Below are positions 24,093 to 34,360 of a DNA stretch of 64,000 nucleotides, piece after piece. This DNA comes from Begonia masoniana (Eukaryota > Streptophyta > Magnoliopsida > Cucurbitales > Begoniaceae): positions 10,800,301-10,864,300 of the forward strand of contig CM039510.1 in assembly GCA_022432975.1 (NCBI GenBank), written 5' to 3'. The position numbers and the translations under genes are program-made. Below the pieces are notes generated by a model. That model did no database searches and was not told where the DNA came from. It saw only the letters and a program-made list of their open reading frames with translations. Positions within the stretch are counted from its first letter, which is position 1; every line of letters starts with the position of its first letter.

Positions 24093-24574
24093 CGCGTCCG
24101 TTGCAATTCTAGCTCTGTCCACGAGCGTTGTTCACCTAAGGCAATTTCACAACATTTATCGTTAAAACGAGTTTAAAACGTGTTTAAACCATTAAACATC
24201 CAAACTAACGAAACCTTAACTAAGGAAATCTCTTAAAATTCCAAATTAACTCATTGAGGCATTTCGTCGAGCAATTCGTGCTCGCAAATTGTAAACCTCC
24301 ATTAATGGAGGTTTTCCAAGCTCCAAATACCAGAAAATCGCAACCCAAGCATTTATACTATCTAACTATGTCCAATAATCGTATATAAGGCAATATCTAA
24401 TCTTTCCTAATGAAATCTGGTTATTTTCGACAAAACCTAACAAAACCCTAATTATTTAACGACCTAGAAATCGAGGGTTAATGTCTGAAAGTCACAGAAT
24501 CTTACCTATGGTTGCAAGAGGAGAAGGAAACGTGAAGAGTCGGATGTTGATCGGAGAGGAATCATTGGTGTTGA

Positions 24575-24898
24575 AGTCCTCACCTGCTGTTTCGTCACCT
24601 ACATCATAAGGTTCAAACTATAAGCCTAATCCTTAGTAAGGAGTGCAACAAATACATGAATGTTCATTAATGCTGCATAAAATCGTGTTCACATCTTTTA
24701 CTCAAATCGGGAATCATGCTTGTGTTCACATTCACTTTCAAATCGTGGGAATCATATTCTTGTTCATCGTTTTCATATCATAGATTAAGAAGGAGTTTGT
24801 GCCGAAGGGGGGTAGGCAGAGTGCGTGTACATGGCCTTTTATTGGCAAGAATCATGGTCCATCCCTGGACAGTGACATGGCCAATACCGCCCCCAACC
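24575..24898 (-). mobile_element. Small gypsy-type LTR fragment
   Basis: It contains TCACCTACATCATAAGGTTC and AAGCCTAATCCTTAGTAAGG, the distal arm module found in all the related LTRs. The partner arm is missing because the fragment is cut at 24898. Confidence 0.5.
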
Positions 24899-25150
24899 TG
24901 TAGGATCGAGATTGTCTAAGAGGGGGGTGAATTAGACTTTTAATTTAAATTTTAATCTAATCAATTTTTCTCTTGTCTCAAATTTCTAAGCTAACAGCAA
25001 GCAATCAAATAAAATAGTGAGAGAGTGATTAAATTATGGTACATATTTAATTAGTATTCAACTAGCATTATAATTATATTAATTACTTAATTTAAATAAA
25101 GTAATCAATGTAACTAGAAAACTAGATTAGTTTAAAATAGGGTACTTATC
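24899..25150 (+). mobile_element. Copia-type LTR start fragment
   Basis: TGTAGGATCGAGATTGTCTA followed by AGAGGGGGGTGAATTAGAC matches the start of the LTR at 42160 (TGTAGGATCTTGATTGTCTA). The two copies flank the Mutator-like element on either side. The rest of the fragment is AT-rich and stops at the inverted repeat. Confidence 0.5.
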
Positions 25151-25590
25151 ACTTTTACCCTCGAAGTATGAAGGTATTCATAAAATGGACCTTAAAGTTT
25201 TTTCGTGAACACGGTCGCCCTTGATGTATCAATTATTAACAACCCAACCCCTACCGGGCATCCGTTGTCCGAGAACGAGCGCCCATTCAATTCAAAAAAG
25301 AACGGGCACCCGTTCTTTTTTCAAGGGCGACTGACCCAAAACCACTTTTGTGGTTCAAAATGACTAGTCTCCCGTTCAAAAATAATGGGAACCCAGGCCA
25401 AAACCACTTTTATGGCTCTTAATGAACGGGTTCCCATTCTTCGATACTATAGATAGATTATAAATAGGATTGGCAACTCATTTTTACCTCAATTGCGCCA
25501 GAGTTTAAATTTCTCTCATTAACCCTAACCCTCAGGCTGAAATTGAACTCCCATTTCCCCACAAACACCCCGACGCTGCTCACGAGAACT
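25151..25590 (+). repeat. Left terminal inverted repeat of the MULE
   Basis: Aligns with the reverse complement of 41720-42153. Shared blocks include CCTTAAAGTTTTTTCGTGAA, CATCCGTTGTCCGAGAACG, GCCCGTTCTTTTT, TGTGGTTCAAAATGA, GCTCTTAATGAACGG and TATAAATAGGATTGGC. A TATA-like TATAAATA is in both copies and may drive the two divergent ORFs. Confidence 0.85.
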
Positions 25591-25810
25591 CCAATCTCAT
25601 CCTGCGGCTGTTATTTTTGTGCCCTAGGTAGAAATCACTACTCTCTAGGTTGAAACAACAAAAGGGTGGTCTAGCACAAGGTGGTCCATCACAGGGGGCC
25701 GCAAAGGCAACTGACTCCGACACAATTTTGACAACAATCAACCGGGTATTTATCTATCGAATTTAAAAGTAGGGTACACCAACAAAATTATGAAGTTGAT
25801 ACCACCCACC

Positions 25811-26176
25811 GGTCGATTATATACTCTAGGAATGTTTACTTTAGAAGTTTTGAATCTTTGGGAGTTAAGGAAATGTTTGCAAGAATTGGTTTAGTTGAAT
25901 TGTGCGAGTTGTTGGGGGATAGCTATGAAAGAATTATTCGGTTGTTTTATGCCGAGTTTATCAAATCAAGGAAAGGGAGTTCCTTGAGAAAGTGGTCGAT
26001 TATATACTCTAGGAATGTTTACTTCAGAAGTTTTGAATCTTTGGGAGTTAAGGAAATGTTTGCAAGAATTGGTTTAGTTGAATTGTGCGAGTTGTTGGGG
26101 GATAGCTGTGAAAGAATTATTCAGTTATTTTTTGTCGAGTTTATCAAATCAGGGAAAGGGAGTTCCTTTAGAAAGT
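25811..26176 (+). repeat. In-frame 183-bp tandem duplication
   Basis: GGTCGATTATATACTCTAGG at 25811 restarts at 25994. The two 183-bp copies (61 codons each) differ at only a few bases, so the encoded segment is duplicated without a frame change. Confidence 0.93.
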
Positions 26177-26890
26177 TCATCACAATCCTGATATTGCAGA
26201 GTTTTACAAACCAAGAGAGAAAGATTTAAATGTATAAACTCGAATTGATCACCTACACTATTCTGCCACGAGATGAACATAGAGATTTGGTGAGTTCCAT
26301 GAATCTTTATGTCATGAAGAAATTATATAGTGGGACTCGATTTAATCCTGGGTTTCTGATTTTGAGTCATATGAGTGAGATTAGCTAGATGTACAACAAA
26401 AATATGTCATACAACACGTTGATTCATAAGCTCAATGAATACTTCGATATTGAACTACCTACTGGCGAGCCTGTTAGAGTAAAAATGGCAGGTGATGTAT
26501 ATGATAGGAGCACCTTAGGTCATATGGGCATAATTAAAGTGGGGTGGGTATTCAAGAACTAGTATGCAGCCTCATTCTCAGCAGCTCCTCTTCGACCAGG
26601 TATAAATCATATTCCCAATGTCGTTTAATAAACATAGTAACTTTCATCTAACTTGCTCCTCCTCAGGTGCCGCTAATGATGTTCATATGGAGGATGCTCT
26701 CGCTTCTTCTTCACCGTGCACGTCTTCCATTATGGCAAGAATTGAGGAGAAGTTAGACGTTCTTATTGGCAGGGTAGAAGAGCTCTCTGGGGCTCATAGG
26801 AAATTGGAAGAAAAAGTTGATTACGTGAGATGGGTTGTGGAAGCCGATGCGCCAGAGGATGCAGCCAATGATGCAGACGACGATGCGTAA
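25811..26890 (+). pseudogene. Plant transposon-associated protein-like ORF carried by the MULE
   Basis: The plus strand encodes ESLGVKEMFARIGLVELCEL and ERIIRLFYAEFIKS. After a stop, segments such as YKLELITYTILPRDEHRDLV, VMKKLYSGTRFNPGFLILSH and LIHKLNEYFDIELPTGEPVR, then LGHMGIIKVGWVF, follow in the order of the plant 'putative transposon protein' domain often found in plant repeats. The last part (26618-26890) is Ser-rich and then heptad-like (MARIEEKLDVLIGRVEEL), ending in an acidic tail. In-frame stops at 26227, 26386 and 26560 break it. The family assignment is by my recollection of domain style; the function is unknown. Confidence 0.55.
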
Positions 26891-27274
26891 GAATCTATAG
26901 TTTATGTTTTTTGTTTATTTAGAAAAAAATTTGAAATAAGTATGGTTGTATTAGTTTATATTTAGACAAAAAGTTTAACAAAATATGGTTAAAATTGAAA
27001 GTTTCATCTGGATTGGGTTTTTGACTATATAGACTTTGTTAAATATAGCTATAGGGAGTTAGAAAACAAAGGAAACTCTATCCAATTTTTGAGTTTTTCA
27101 TTTGTGATGATCCGATTGTGTACGATGGCTGTACCACCGGGGAGATCCTTGAGGGGAACGCTGGGAGGACGATGGCTGTACCACCGGGGAGGCCCTTAAG
27201 GGGAACGCTGGGAGGTGGCAGGTCGCTTGGGGAGCTATATGGAAATGAAACATATGTAAGGAAACCCTGCCAAG

Positions 27275-27390
27275 ATAGTAAGACACATTTTGGAGCACAA
27301 TTGGCAACAGATCCCATAAAAACTCCGAAGTTAAAAGTGTTCTGGCGAGAGCAGTACCATGTTAGGTGACCGACTGGGAAGTCCTCGCCA
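27275..27390 (+). ncRNA. 5S rRNA-like sequence in Cassandra LTR 1
   Basis: GATCCCATAAAAACTCCGAA, GTTAAAAGTGTTCTGGCGAG and AGCAGTACCATGTTAGGTGA, then CGACTGGGAAGTCCTCG, follow plant 5S rRNA from the A-box/IE region through the C-box side to near the 3' end. The 5' third has diverged. It is not a functional ribosomal gene; in Cassandra the region is kept as a Pol III-type promoter or RNA structure. Confidence 0.88.
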
Positions 27391-27689
27391 AACAAATTCG
27401 TGAGGGAAGGATATTGGACTACGACCCAATCTCATGAGCGGACAATATCTTACTAGGAAAATGAGTCGTTATAAATGGTATCAAAGCCTGTACCCAACCG
27501 AAAATGGGGCCAACAAGGACGTTGGGCCCCCGAGGAGGGGTGATTGTGATGACCCGATTGTGTACGATGGTTGTACCACAGGGAAGGCCCTTGAGGGGAA
27601 TGCCGGGAGGTGGCAGGTCGTTACATCACAATCTCACATTGCTTGGGAAGATATATGGAAATGAAAAATATGTAAGGAAACTCTTCCAA

Positions 27690-27806
27690 GATAGTAAGAC
27701 GCGTTTTGGAGCACAATTGACAACGGATCCCATAAGAACTCCAAAGTTAAAAGTGCTCTGGCGAGAGCAGTACCATGTTGGATGACCGATTGGGAAGTCC
27801 TCGCTA
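27690..27806 (+). ncRNA. 5S rRNA-like sequence in Cassandra LTR 2
   Basis: Second copy: GGATCCCATAAGAACTCCAA, AGTGCTCTGGCGAGAGCAGT and GATGACCGATTGGGAAGTCC. It keeps GGATCCCAT and AAGTGCT, so it is slightly closer to plant 5S rRNA than the first copy. Confidence 0.88.
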
Positions 27807-28203
27807 AACAAATTCCTGAGGGAGAGGATATTGAGCTACGACCCAATCCCCAGAATGAACAATATCTTACTAGGAAAATAAGTCGTTATATCATCTATCT
27901 ATGAACACAACCAAATGGATAGAGTATGATATTGAAGTGCACATTGAAATATCTACAAATACACAAATTACATAAATCACAAATTATTGCCTTATCCACA
28001 CATAGAAGACTCTTGTAGAATGTAAAATTATATCGGAACTTACAATGTAAACCTATTGATTTATGTTATAATGACATTGATTTCTAATATAAACATGTAT
28101 TTGTGTTCCGATAACAATGTTAAAACCTATAAATGTGTTATGGGTAGTAGAAGTGCCAGAGGTGGATCCTATGCTTCGATAAGTAGGACTATTATGCACC
28201 GCA

Positions 28204-30385
28204 TGTAACACCCCTAAAACTGTACCTATTTTTCCCGTATAAAATTTTCCTTTTTAAGCCTCTAAACCAATTAAAAACATTCTCGAAAACCTTTAAAGAA
28301 AATTCATTTATCATATAAAAACAGTTTACATAAAACCACTCAACCTTCTATCATTCCTCAACTCATCAATTCATCACATCCTGACAATATCATTTCTTAT
28401 CTACATCTCAATTATACAGTTCAACATCAAATCTCTTGACGCTCATACATCCTCCATAATCTCACTCAGAACGACTCGAGACATAAGTAAACAAAACACA
28501 TTTTCCAAGAAAACGAACTGCATGGATCCATTTAAAAACCAAACATTCCTCCTGTTTAAAAAGAAAGTCCCAAGCAGTTCCAGAAAGTTGTAAATTCAAA
28601 ACAGTTTCGTTATCCATAGCAATTCAACAATATTTATCACAGCCTACACCTATCACTTACATATTTCTATCCAGAATAACCCAAACATCCTAATATGACA
28701 AACTACACATTTCATATCAAGTCCCCAAATCATATACCTACATCCCCACGGGTCAATTACGCGTCGACTGCCCAGCACACTCCCACGGGCCATCTTTCTT
28801 CAACTGTTCATGCCTCGGGTGGAGGGATCTCATCCTCACCTGTGTAGAGGTCACCTACACCATAAAAATAAGTCGTGAGCTTAAGGCTCAGTAAGTCTAC
28901 GTGAATGCAATGCATGCTATGCGTGCAGTTCATAAAACATGCTTCCTACCTTTTCGCTATTCATTTCATTTCATTTCATTACATAATGTCACCGTGGCCT
29001 CACTCTCGCTAGATAGGAGCGGCACATCCCGCGATTGGATAGCCCCTCGTATCTAACCGGGGGGAAAACATGCTTCCCAAGCAGCCATGTCTGAACCACC
29101 GCCACCTCCTTGACCAGATTACATTCATTCATACATTTACATTATCCTTTCCTTTTCATGAAAACATGCATAGAAATTCCTTTTTCGTGCTTTTCAGAAA
29201 CATGATGCGTGAACATGTGCAATACTATAAACATAATCAAAGCAATAACAAACAGTGAACGTGCATACCATCAAGACGAATAGAAACATAACCTAATAAG
29301 AAATTAACCTAACTACCAACCTATTCGCCCGACACTTACTATAATCTCCAATTTCCTCGAACAACAAGAAATCTTATGGTGTAGGCCAATCGGCCAAACA
29401 AGTCACGAGAGACTTACCTGTCGTCCGTAGCACGCTGAGCTCCGTCTACGAGCGTTGTTTGTCTGAGGCAAAACACAACATTGACGTCAAAACTAATTTA
29501 ATCTTCTAAACGTCCAAATTAACAAAGCCTTAACTAAAGCAATTTCCTAAAGCTTTAATCCAACTAAAATCTAACTAAACGGCCACTAATTTGGGTTCGG
29601 TAAAAACCGACCCGTAACTCAAACGTGCATAACTTTGCGTCGGTTATCGGAATCGAACGATTCCAGCGGCCACGTACTCCTCTAATAACCTATTTTAATA
29701 TGCCAAAAGAAATTTAAAAACAAACGACCGGAGCTAGGTCAATTTATCAAAAACCCGAAACTGCCCTTAATCGAAAATTTCTCCCTTTCCAATTTTTCAT
29801 CAAATTCCATCAATTCCCTCACCAATCAATCCCAATTAGCCTTAATTAGCCTAAATTAATCGAAAATACCGAATTACAATCAAAAACCCGAAGTGCCCTA
29901 AATCGGGAAAATTCCCCTTTTCGATTTTTTATCGATTCACCTCCGATTCAACACCAATCAACTATCCTAACATCCAATTAGTATAATCCAAAGAGAATTT
30001 AAGGTTTTAAACCGGAAAACCCGAAATCCCCAATTCGGGATTCACTGAAATCCACTTAAATTGAGCAATCCACGGCCAATCAATAATAGCAGGCGCAAGG
30101 GTTGGCAAACCCACGCCGGAAGTGACCGAAAACGGCCGGCGATCGGAGCTCAATCGAGCTCGCCACCGCCAGCCCCAAACCGAGCCGAAAAAGAAGAAAA
30201 CCGAGCCTACCTGATCGGTTCGTGCGCGGAGTCAGGCCGGAGACTGGTCGTCGCCGTCGTCTGGCCGGAGGGCGCCGGTGGTTCTCGTCGATCGTCGCTC
30301 GCGTCGCCTCCCCTGTCTTCGGTGTCGGGCTCGGGCGAACGACAGAATGGTTCAAAACCATTCTGTCGTTTGTTTTTATTTATTT

Positions 30386-30427
<42 letters not shown>

Positions 30428-30789
30428 CCTAATATTCTATTTTATTGAACGTCACTACCTCTCGTGTTTTCAACCGTTTCGAATTTCTTATTTCGCCAAT
30501 AAATCCAACTTATTATCTGGGTTCTATTAAAACTGTCCGTTCGCAAATCGGAACTCGTTTACTATTTTTACTAAAATTATATTACGAGAAACGTAATTAC
30601 CCGGAATATAGCGTTATTATTCCGAAAATTCTCGTAAATTCTTTAAAATTCCTATTAATTGTTAGGACCGTCTTGACGCTTTCTTTTCGTAAAACGGACC
30701 TGATTTAACATATTTACGAAAATGCCACTACAATATAATATATCAATAAAATATATTAAATCAAAAATCCGTACAAGCCGGGTATTACA
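28204..30789 (-). repeat. 3' LTR of the gag-only element
   Basis: On the plus strand it begins TGTAACACCCCTAAAACTG and ends AAGCCGGGTATTACA. It contains a TAA microsatellite at 30388-30428, the conserved arms at 28854 and 29374, a donor AGGTAAGT on the minus strand at 29419-29412, and a conserved block at about 29560-29710. Confidence 0.95.
28854..29419 (-). promoter_or_regulatory. Donor plus complementary arm pair, gag-only element 3' LTR
   Basis: Minus strand: donor AGGTAAGT at 29419-29412, arm 1 CCTACACCATAA at 29385-29374, arm 2 TTATGGTGTAGG at 28865-28854, perfect over 12 bp. The 5' LTR has the same pair at 35544-35533 and 35022-35011. Confidence 0.7.
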
Positions 30790-33056
30790 TTCCATCCACC
30801 TTATTTAGAATTTTGTCCTCAAAATTCGCCATAGCTTATAGTCCTTGACATTTACGTCTCTTGTTTACGGCATTTTTACCTCGGTAAACCATCTGTACTT
30901 TTGGTCCTTCTTCGTGGTTCTAAACCGAAACCTTACTATATTCTCTAACATTGGCTCTAATTTCGTATCCCCTACTTTTGATTCGATCGTACACATCCTC
31001 TTTCACGTACTAAGCAAAATCTAAATTCTCAAATCTCAATCAATTAACCCGACAACATATTTGTCACTTTAATACTTGCGCATGTACCAACTTCCGACAT
31101 ATTTTGGTTAGAGCCATATCTAAGCTTCCTAACACCAATCAAATTGAATGCCTACAATTTCATCAAATTCTGGGCTGTAACCCATACCTCGACGCAATTC
31201 CCTTGATCCTGTTCACAATCGGGACGCACACCCACCGAATTTATACATTAACTCCCTAATCGTAGTCCTCACTTTCAGTTTACGTATCAACTCTTACCAA
31301 ATCTCTCGGTCTTAACCAAACGATCTCCAACTGCGTACTTGACACTTAACGCCCCGAGCACGTGTTGGTTTGCATTTAGTCACCCAAAACATTAAACTCT
31401 CTCTCACTTATTAATTGGTTTCTACTAAAGATTGCCTCTTATCCTCAATTCTCGAAATAACTTAACTTCCTTGGGCACCTCGCGGGTCTTAATAAAAGAA
31501 ATTCTCAACTAAGACTTAAATCTCTAAATCTCACAAACCATCTCCTCGAGATTACCCCGAGGCCCCGACGAGTCCATCTGGGGACAAAGTTACCACTCGC
31601 TTAGAATTCCGATCCCTTTGTAACTAAGACGCTATAAATATCATTTTTTTTTTTTTTTTTTTTTTAAGCTACCTCAACGAATTCTATCGTTATGTCCTTT
31701 GCTAAATACTATATACATTATCCTCATCTGCTTAGCTCAATTTCCTTATTAACTCCATGTACAATGGAATCCCCAAGTTTTGACCATAGAATTGTTTTAA
31801 CTATTTATTATAACCTTAAGTCTCTAATGCATCCATCGGTCTTTCGGAGCTTTTCTAACTTGTCCCATTCTAAGTTTACTTTAAATGGCTTTCCGAGCAA
31901 CTTACATTTCTATTCAACATATTGTGAATTTCACAAATCGCCCGACATTAGCCATCGAACTAGGCTTCTAATCTTAACTCTTCTCTTTTAATCTAACCAT
32001 CCCTTGCACTTACCTCTAATATCCTACGAGGATTTCTTCAAAGTTACACAATGGTCAATCCTCTTTCGTTCCTCCTAGTCGGGTTCAAATACTCTACTTG
32101 TCTACTTCACAATAATTTGTCTAACAATTTTCTTGTTAGCAAACTTGTTGTAGGTAAGTTTACGCCCTCCATCCGATTCTCTTCAAGTTCTCCAACCTTA
32201 CACCTCTATATTCAAATAAAGTCATAAACATCCCTACGCCAAGGTTTATCCGTCTAATTCCTCAAACACCGATGCTCCTATATTCATCTCGAAGGTCAGC
32301 CTCATGTTCGTGGCTCTTAGTTTAAATTGTACCAACTATAGGTTTACAACTTAACTCCTATATCTTTTGCTTCATAATCCAATCGAGCAACCCTAACTGC
32401 CTGACATGTCCACAACTCGTCGATTATTCTTAACTTCGCTAGACCTCCCACTTAATAAGTCGGTTAAAATCTTCTCACAGATTAATATCTTCCTTTATGG
32501 ATTAGTCTTCTAAGGTGTCTTTGGTGGTACTCATTTCCTAGAGAACAACAAATTTCGGTATCTAGAGTATCACCATGCATATGACTTCAATTCTCTAAGT
32601 TTAACTCTTGAATTCTATCTTAATTAGACACTCTTAGCTTCACACGAATCACTAATATACGATTTCTACGGTACATCCTCTAATTAAACACACTCCAAGT
32701 ATTACAACAATCTAGGTCATTCCTTAATAGGTTTATATCTAAACCTTCGTCTTTCTTAATTAGTCGTATTCCGATACTCCAAGGGGGTTGTCAATTAGAC
32801 ATAATCCTTACCTACTTATAAACCATATCTCATAGGGTGTATTACTCTAATTGTTACTAAACCTTAAGTGCGCAACTCCGTTGATTAAATCAAACTAATC
32901 CTACTAATGTATAACTATACTTCTATTTGGTCCTTATTGTCCTATACGTAACCTACTATTTTCTCTTCGAGGTTCACCTACAACTCTTTCTTACCCAGTT
33001 TCTATCTTCTTACTTTTCTATTCTCAAGCCTATCGTTATCATCATTATTACTATTG
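30790..33056 (-). mobile_element. Non-coding interior of the gag-only element
   Basis: This occupies the pol position but I recognise no protease, RT or integrase block on either strand and no long frame. A poly-T run lies near 31647-31665. The minus strand just inside the 3' LTR reads TGAGGACAAAATTCTAAATA then AGGTGGATGGA. That is the usual gypsy pre-LTR signature and polypurine tract, so the 3' interior end is intact. Confidence 0.7.
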
Positions 33057-34199
33057 TCAAAACAATAATATTGTTGTACAGGTAATTAAAACAATACCTG
33101 CCAGGGTAGAAGGCTGGGCTCCATCGTCGACGTCACCAGGCTCGATGAAAGCAAAGACCCTCGGCATAACCTTTCTTTGATCCCTGCCCTGTTGATCTCT
33201 GCCTGGTTGATTCCGGTTCAATAACGGACAGTTCATGATATAGTGGCCAGCTTCCCCACATCGATAACATCTATTAGTACGCGTCAGACAATCACCGTAG
33301 TGCTGCTTCTGGCACTGTGGACATAAAGGCTTTTGAGTAGCCGTTTGGACTAGCTTTCCTTTTCCCCGGTCACCCTTACTATCATAGGGCCCCTTATCAC
33401 TCCTTTGTTGTCGTGGCTGTTGATGCTCACTTGGCTGCCAGTCTCGGTCCCATGACTGAGGTTGGATCTCGCGAAAGAAGCCCTTAGCTGGCTCTCTCGG
33501 CCTAACACAAGTCGCTCTAGCAGCCTCGAAATCCAGAGCTCTAGCTGCAATGTCAGAATAGGGCACATCAATAACACCTGACACTATAACGTGCATCCGA
33601 ATCTCCGAATTAAGTCCCTCCATAAACTGGTGCACCTTTTCTTCATTGTCGCTGACCAGACGTGGTGCAAATCGCGACAAAGCCTCAAACTTCCGTATGT
33701 ATTCTGCAACCGAACCTGTCTGCTTCAGCTGTGTGAATTCATTTCTCTTAGCCGCCCTCACCGTGCGGCTGAAATACTTATCAAAGAACAAAGTCTTAAA
33801 TCGTTCCCATGTCATAGTAGTCACATCCGTAGTCACTTTGATTGAATCCCACCAGAAACGGGCATCCAATGCCAAGTGAAAGGTGACAAAAGCAACCTTC
33901 TTCCCATTCTCCACCTCCGCATACTCCAGCATATCCTCCATATTGCGAATCCATTCCTCCGCAATAGTTGGATCCGAAGATCGTCCATCGAACACTGGAG
34001 GCTGCAAGATTTGGAACTTCTGCATACCCTGATTATTAGGAACCACCAATTCCTGGGCCCTTTGGTTCTCTCGCTGGTTCTCTCGGTTTACTAAGTCCAC
34101 AATTTGTTGTGCTTGCCGGTCCATATGCTGAGACTGACGGTCCAGCAGATCTGTAAGTCTATCCAGGGCGTCATCCCTGACATCTCGTCCTCGAACCAT
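33057..34199 (-). CDS. Gag polyprotein (380 codons) of the gag-only retrotransposon
   Basis: Uninterrupted minus-strand ORF. The N-terminus is charged and Gln-rich. The retrotransposon-gag domain spans about residues 65-230 (LQPPVFDGRSSDPTIAEEWI, VAFVTFHLALDARFWWDSIK, FKTLFFDKYFSRTVRAAKRN, EFTQLKQTGSVAEYIRKFEA). A Cys/His pair CPQCQKQHYGDC precedes one CCHC zinc knuckle, CYRCGEAGHYIMNC, near residue 325. The C-terminus reaches VMPRVFAFIEPGDVDDGAQP, the point at which the protease would begin in a full chromovirus, and then ends within about 20 residues. The protein would form virus-like particles and bind RNA. The intact frame in an element without pol is the notable point. Confidence 0.9.
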   Translation of the reverse strand: MVRGRDVRDDALDRLTDLLDRQSQHMDRQAQQIVDLVNRENQRENQRAQELVVPNNQGMQKFQILQPPVFDGRSSDPTIAEEWIRNMEDMLEYAEVENGKKVAFVTFHLALDARFWWDSIKVTTDVTTMTWERFKTLFFDKYFSRTVRAAKRNEFTQLKQTGSVAEYIRKFEALSRFAPRLVSDNEEKVHQFMEGLNSEIRMHVIVSGVIDVPYSDIAARALDFEAARATCVRPREPAKGFFREIQPQSWDRDWQPSEHQQPRQQRSDKGPYDSKGDRGKGKLVQTATQKPLCPQCQKQHYGDCLTRTNRCYRCGEAGHYIMNCPLLNRNQPGRDQQGRDQRKVMPRVFAFIEPGDVDDGAQPSTLAGIVLITCTTILLF

Positions 34200-34344
34200 T
34201 TTTCTAACTCCTATAAAAATTAAACAAATAATCCTAAGAAACTAGAATGAAACAAAGCAGTAAACATACTTACAGTTGAGGAAGGATGTCTGCGTAGTGG
34301 CTGTGCAGTCGAGCAGTCTACAGAATCGATTTTAAAACCCGGGG

Positions 34345-34356
34345 GCTCTGATACCA
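34345..34356 (-). promoter_or_regulatory. Primer-binding site, initiator Met tRNA
   Basis: The minus strand reads TGGTATCAGAGC, a perfect match to the usual plant Met-i tRNA primer site, four bases inside the 5' LTR. Confidence 0.93.
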
Positions 34357-34360
34357 TAAT

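Larger units (their letters stand above)
22446..24574 (-). mobile_element. Gypsy-type LTR, minus orientation, right end truncated
   Basis: It starts TGTAGCGGCCCTTACCCG. Several blocks recur in the LTRs at 28204 and 34361: CCCACGGGTCA...ACGCGTCGACTGCCCA, the arm CCTACACCATAC (23551), TCCCGCGATTG, AACCGGGGGGA, GGTGTAGGCTAATCGGCC (24051) and CACGAGCGTTGTTCACCTAA. Elsewhere the sequences are strongly diverged. It breaks off near 24574, where a different LTR fragment begins. Confidence 0.7.
27103..27890 (+). mobile_element. Cassandra-type TRIM with 5S rRNA-like LTRs
   Basis: Two direct repeats (27103-27473 and 27545-27890) start TGTGATGA(T/C)CCGATTGTG and end AGTCGTTATA. Between them lie only 71 bp: a primer-binding site TGGTATCAAAGCCTG at 27476 (initiator Met tRNA type) and a purine tract CGAGGAGGGG at 27531. 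Each LTR contains 5S rRNA-like sequence, the hallmark of Cassandra. Flanks TCATT and TCATC are a near-perfect 5-bp target duplication. No protein is encoded. The first LTR has an extra internal copy of the GATGGCTGTACCACCGGGGA unit and lacks a short stretch present in the second. Confidence 0.93.

Noticed and set aside
27275..27806. Functional 5S rRNA genes
   Set aside because: Both copies are diverged in the 5' third and lie in Cassandra LTRs with primer site and purine tract between them.
30061..30390. Open frames on both strands, repeated at 36221-36688
   Set aside because: They lie in the GC-rich leader part of both LTRs of one element, end in a TAA microsatellite, and show no domain.
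34345..34356. tRNA-Met-like sequence
   Set aside because: Only the 12-base primer complement is present; there is no tRNA gene around it. The same holds for 51968 and 27476.
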